64,000 nucleotides of DNA, from positions 1-64,000 of the forward strand of contig CAJTAL010000002.1 in NCBI GenBank assembly GCA_910574285.1, read 5' to 3'. A model generated the notes under the pieces. The model saw nothing but the letters and a program-made list of their open reading frames with translations, was not told where the DNA came from and did no database searches. This document shows, in pieces, positions 63,911-64,000 of the stretch; the stretch's first letter is position 1; each line of letters starts with the position of its first letter. The position numbers and the translations under genes were made by a program. Origin of the DNA: Lachnospiraceae bacterium. Its GTDB lineage: Bacteria; Bacillota; Clostridia; Lachnospirales; Lachnospiraceae.

Positions 63911-64000
63911 GGTCCCGTTTTCTCAAAATATATGACAAATGAGATATGATATGTTAAAATAAGAACGTACTATACCAGAAGATATATTTTAGATCGAAAA
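63911..64000. other. Window end without a gene
   Basis: Ninety AT-rich bases. They may carry a promoter for a gene beyond the window but I cannot support one. Confidence 0.3.

Noticed and set aside
1-64000. tRNA and rRNA genes
   Set aside because: I looked for cloverleaf arms with TTCGA loops and for rRNA-like blocks in the intergenic stretches and found none I could support.

Overview
The window looks like a Lachnospiraceae (Clostridia, Bacillota) gut anaerobe chromosome. The support is the protein style, strong AGGAGG-type ribosome sites, frequent GTG/TTG starts, anaerobic redox genes (rubrerythrin, flavoredoxin-rubredoxin), a Gram-positive type IV pilus locus and Tn916-family conjugative-element genes. 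Base composition is patchy: an AT-rich imported block at about 2.1-13.5 kb, a GC-richer core from about 28 kb, and a small AT-rich defence island at 60.5-62.9 kb.

Region 1 (1-14.8 kb) is a mobile accessory block bounded by two complementary pieces of one IS21-type element. The 5' piece (ends plus most of istA) is at 404-1597; the 3' piece (istB tail, small accessory ORF, right end) is at 14250-14829. Between them lie tandem GntR/UTRA regulators, an IS110-family transposase and a catabolic operon: an FrlB-like sugar-phosphate deglycase, an FrlD-like kinase, a CUT1 ABC importer (lipoprotein and two permeases), a GH42 beta-galactosidase split by a one-base slip in an A8 run, and a YitT membrane protein. 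I read this as an Amadori-compound (fructoselysine-type) pathway, possibly for galactosylated Amadori products such as lactuloselysine from heated milk. That substrate is inference.

Region 2 (14.8-19.1 kb) is the regulatory and integration end of a Tn916-like integrative element: Xre repressor, sigma-like factor, Orf8-like protein, Xis-like protein, a ribbon-helix-helix protein with a palindromic operator, and a tyrosine integrase followed by imperfect direct repeats.

Region 3 (19.1-27.6 kb) holds an HD-domain protein, an Rpn nuclease gene, an AAA/PD-(D/E)XK gene and then a scrambled locus. There a NERD-UvrD helicase is fused in frame to a second Rpn C-terminus, followed by two segments of the AAA gene joined at short microhomologies. 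An AlbA_2 ATP-binding regulator follows on the minus strand.

Region 4 (27.9-33.6 kb) is ordinary metabolism: deoB, a DUF6440 protein, a flavin reductase-rubredoxin fusion, rubrerythrin, a DUF255 thioredoxin-like protein and an orphan LytTR response regulator behind a 40-bp perfect palindrome.

Region 5 (33.7-54.7 kb) is a complete-looking type IV pilus locus on the plus strand: pilT, a prepilin-leader protein that appears to continue by a +1 frameshift into a roughly 3,000-residue GLUG-repeat protein, a broken pseudopilin, two minor prepilins, the major pilin, a small membrane protein, prepilin peptidase, pilC, a pilM-pilN fusion, a short pilO and pilB. A 180-bp near-perfect inverted-repeat element sits inside the locus. 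Several genes carry slips, deletions or tandem duplications, so the locus may be decaying, phase-variable or both.

Region 6 (54.7-64 kb) has a phosphohexomutase, an HD-GYP c-di-GMP phosphodiesterase behind a leader with an intrinsic terminator, a second YitT protein, a MATE transporter, an AbiL-type defence pair (AAA ATPase plus RloB) and an AEC transporter.
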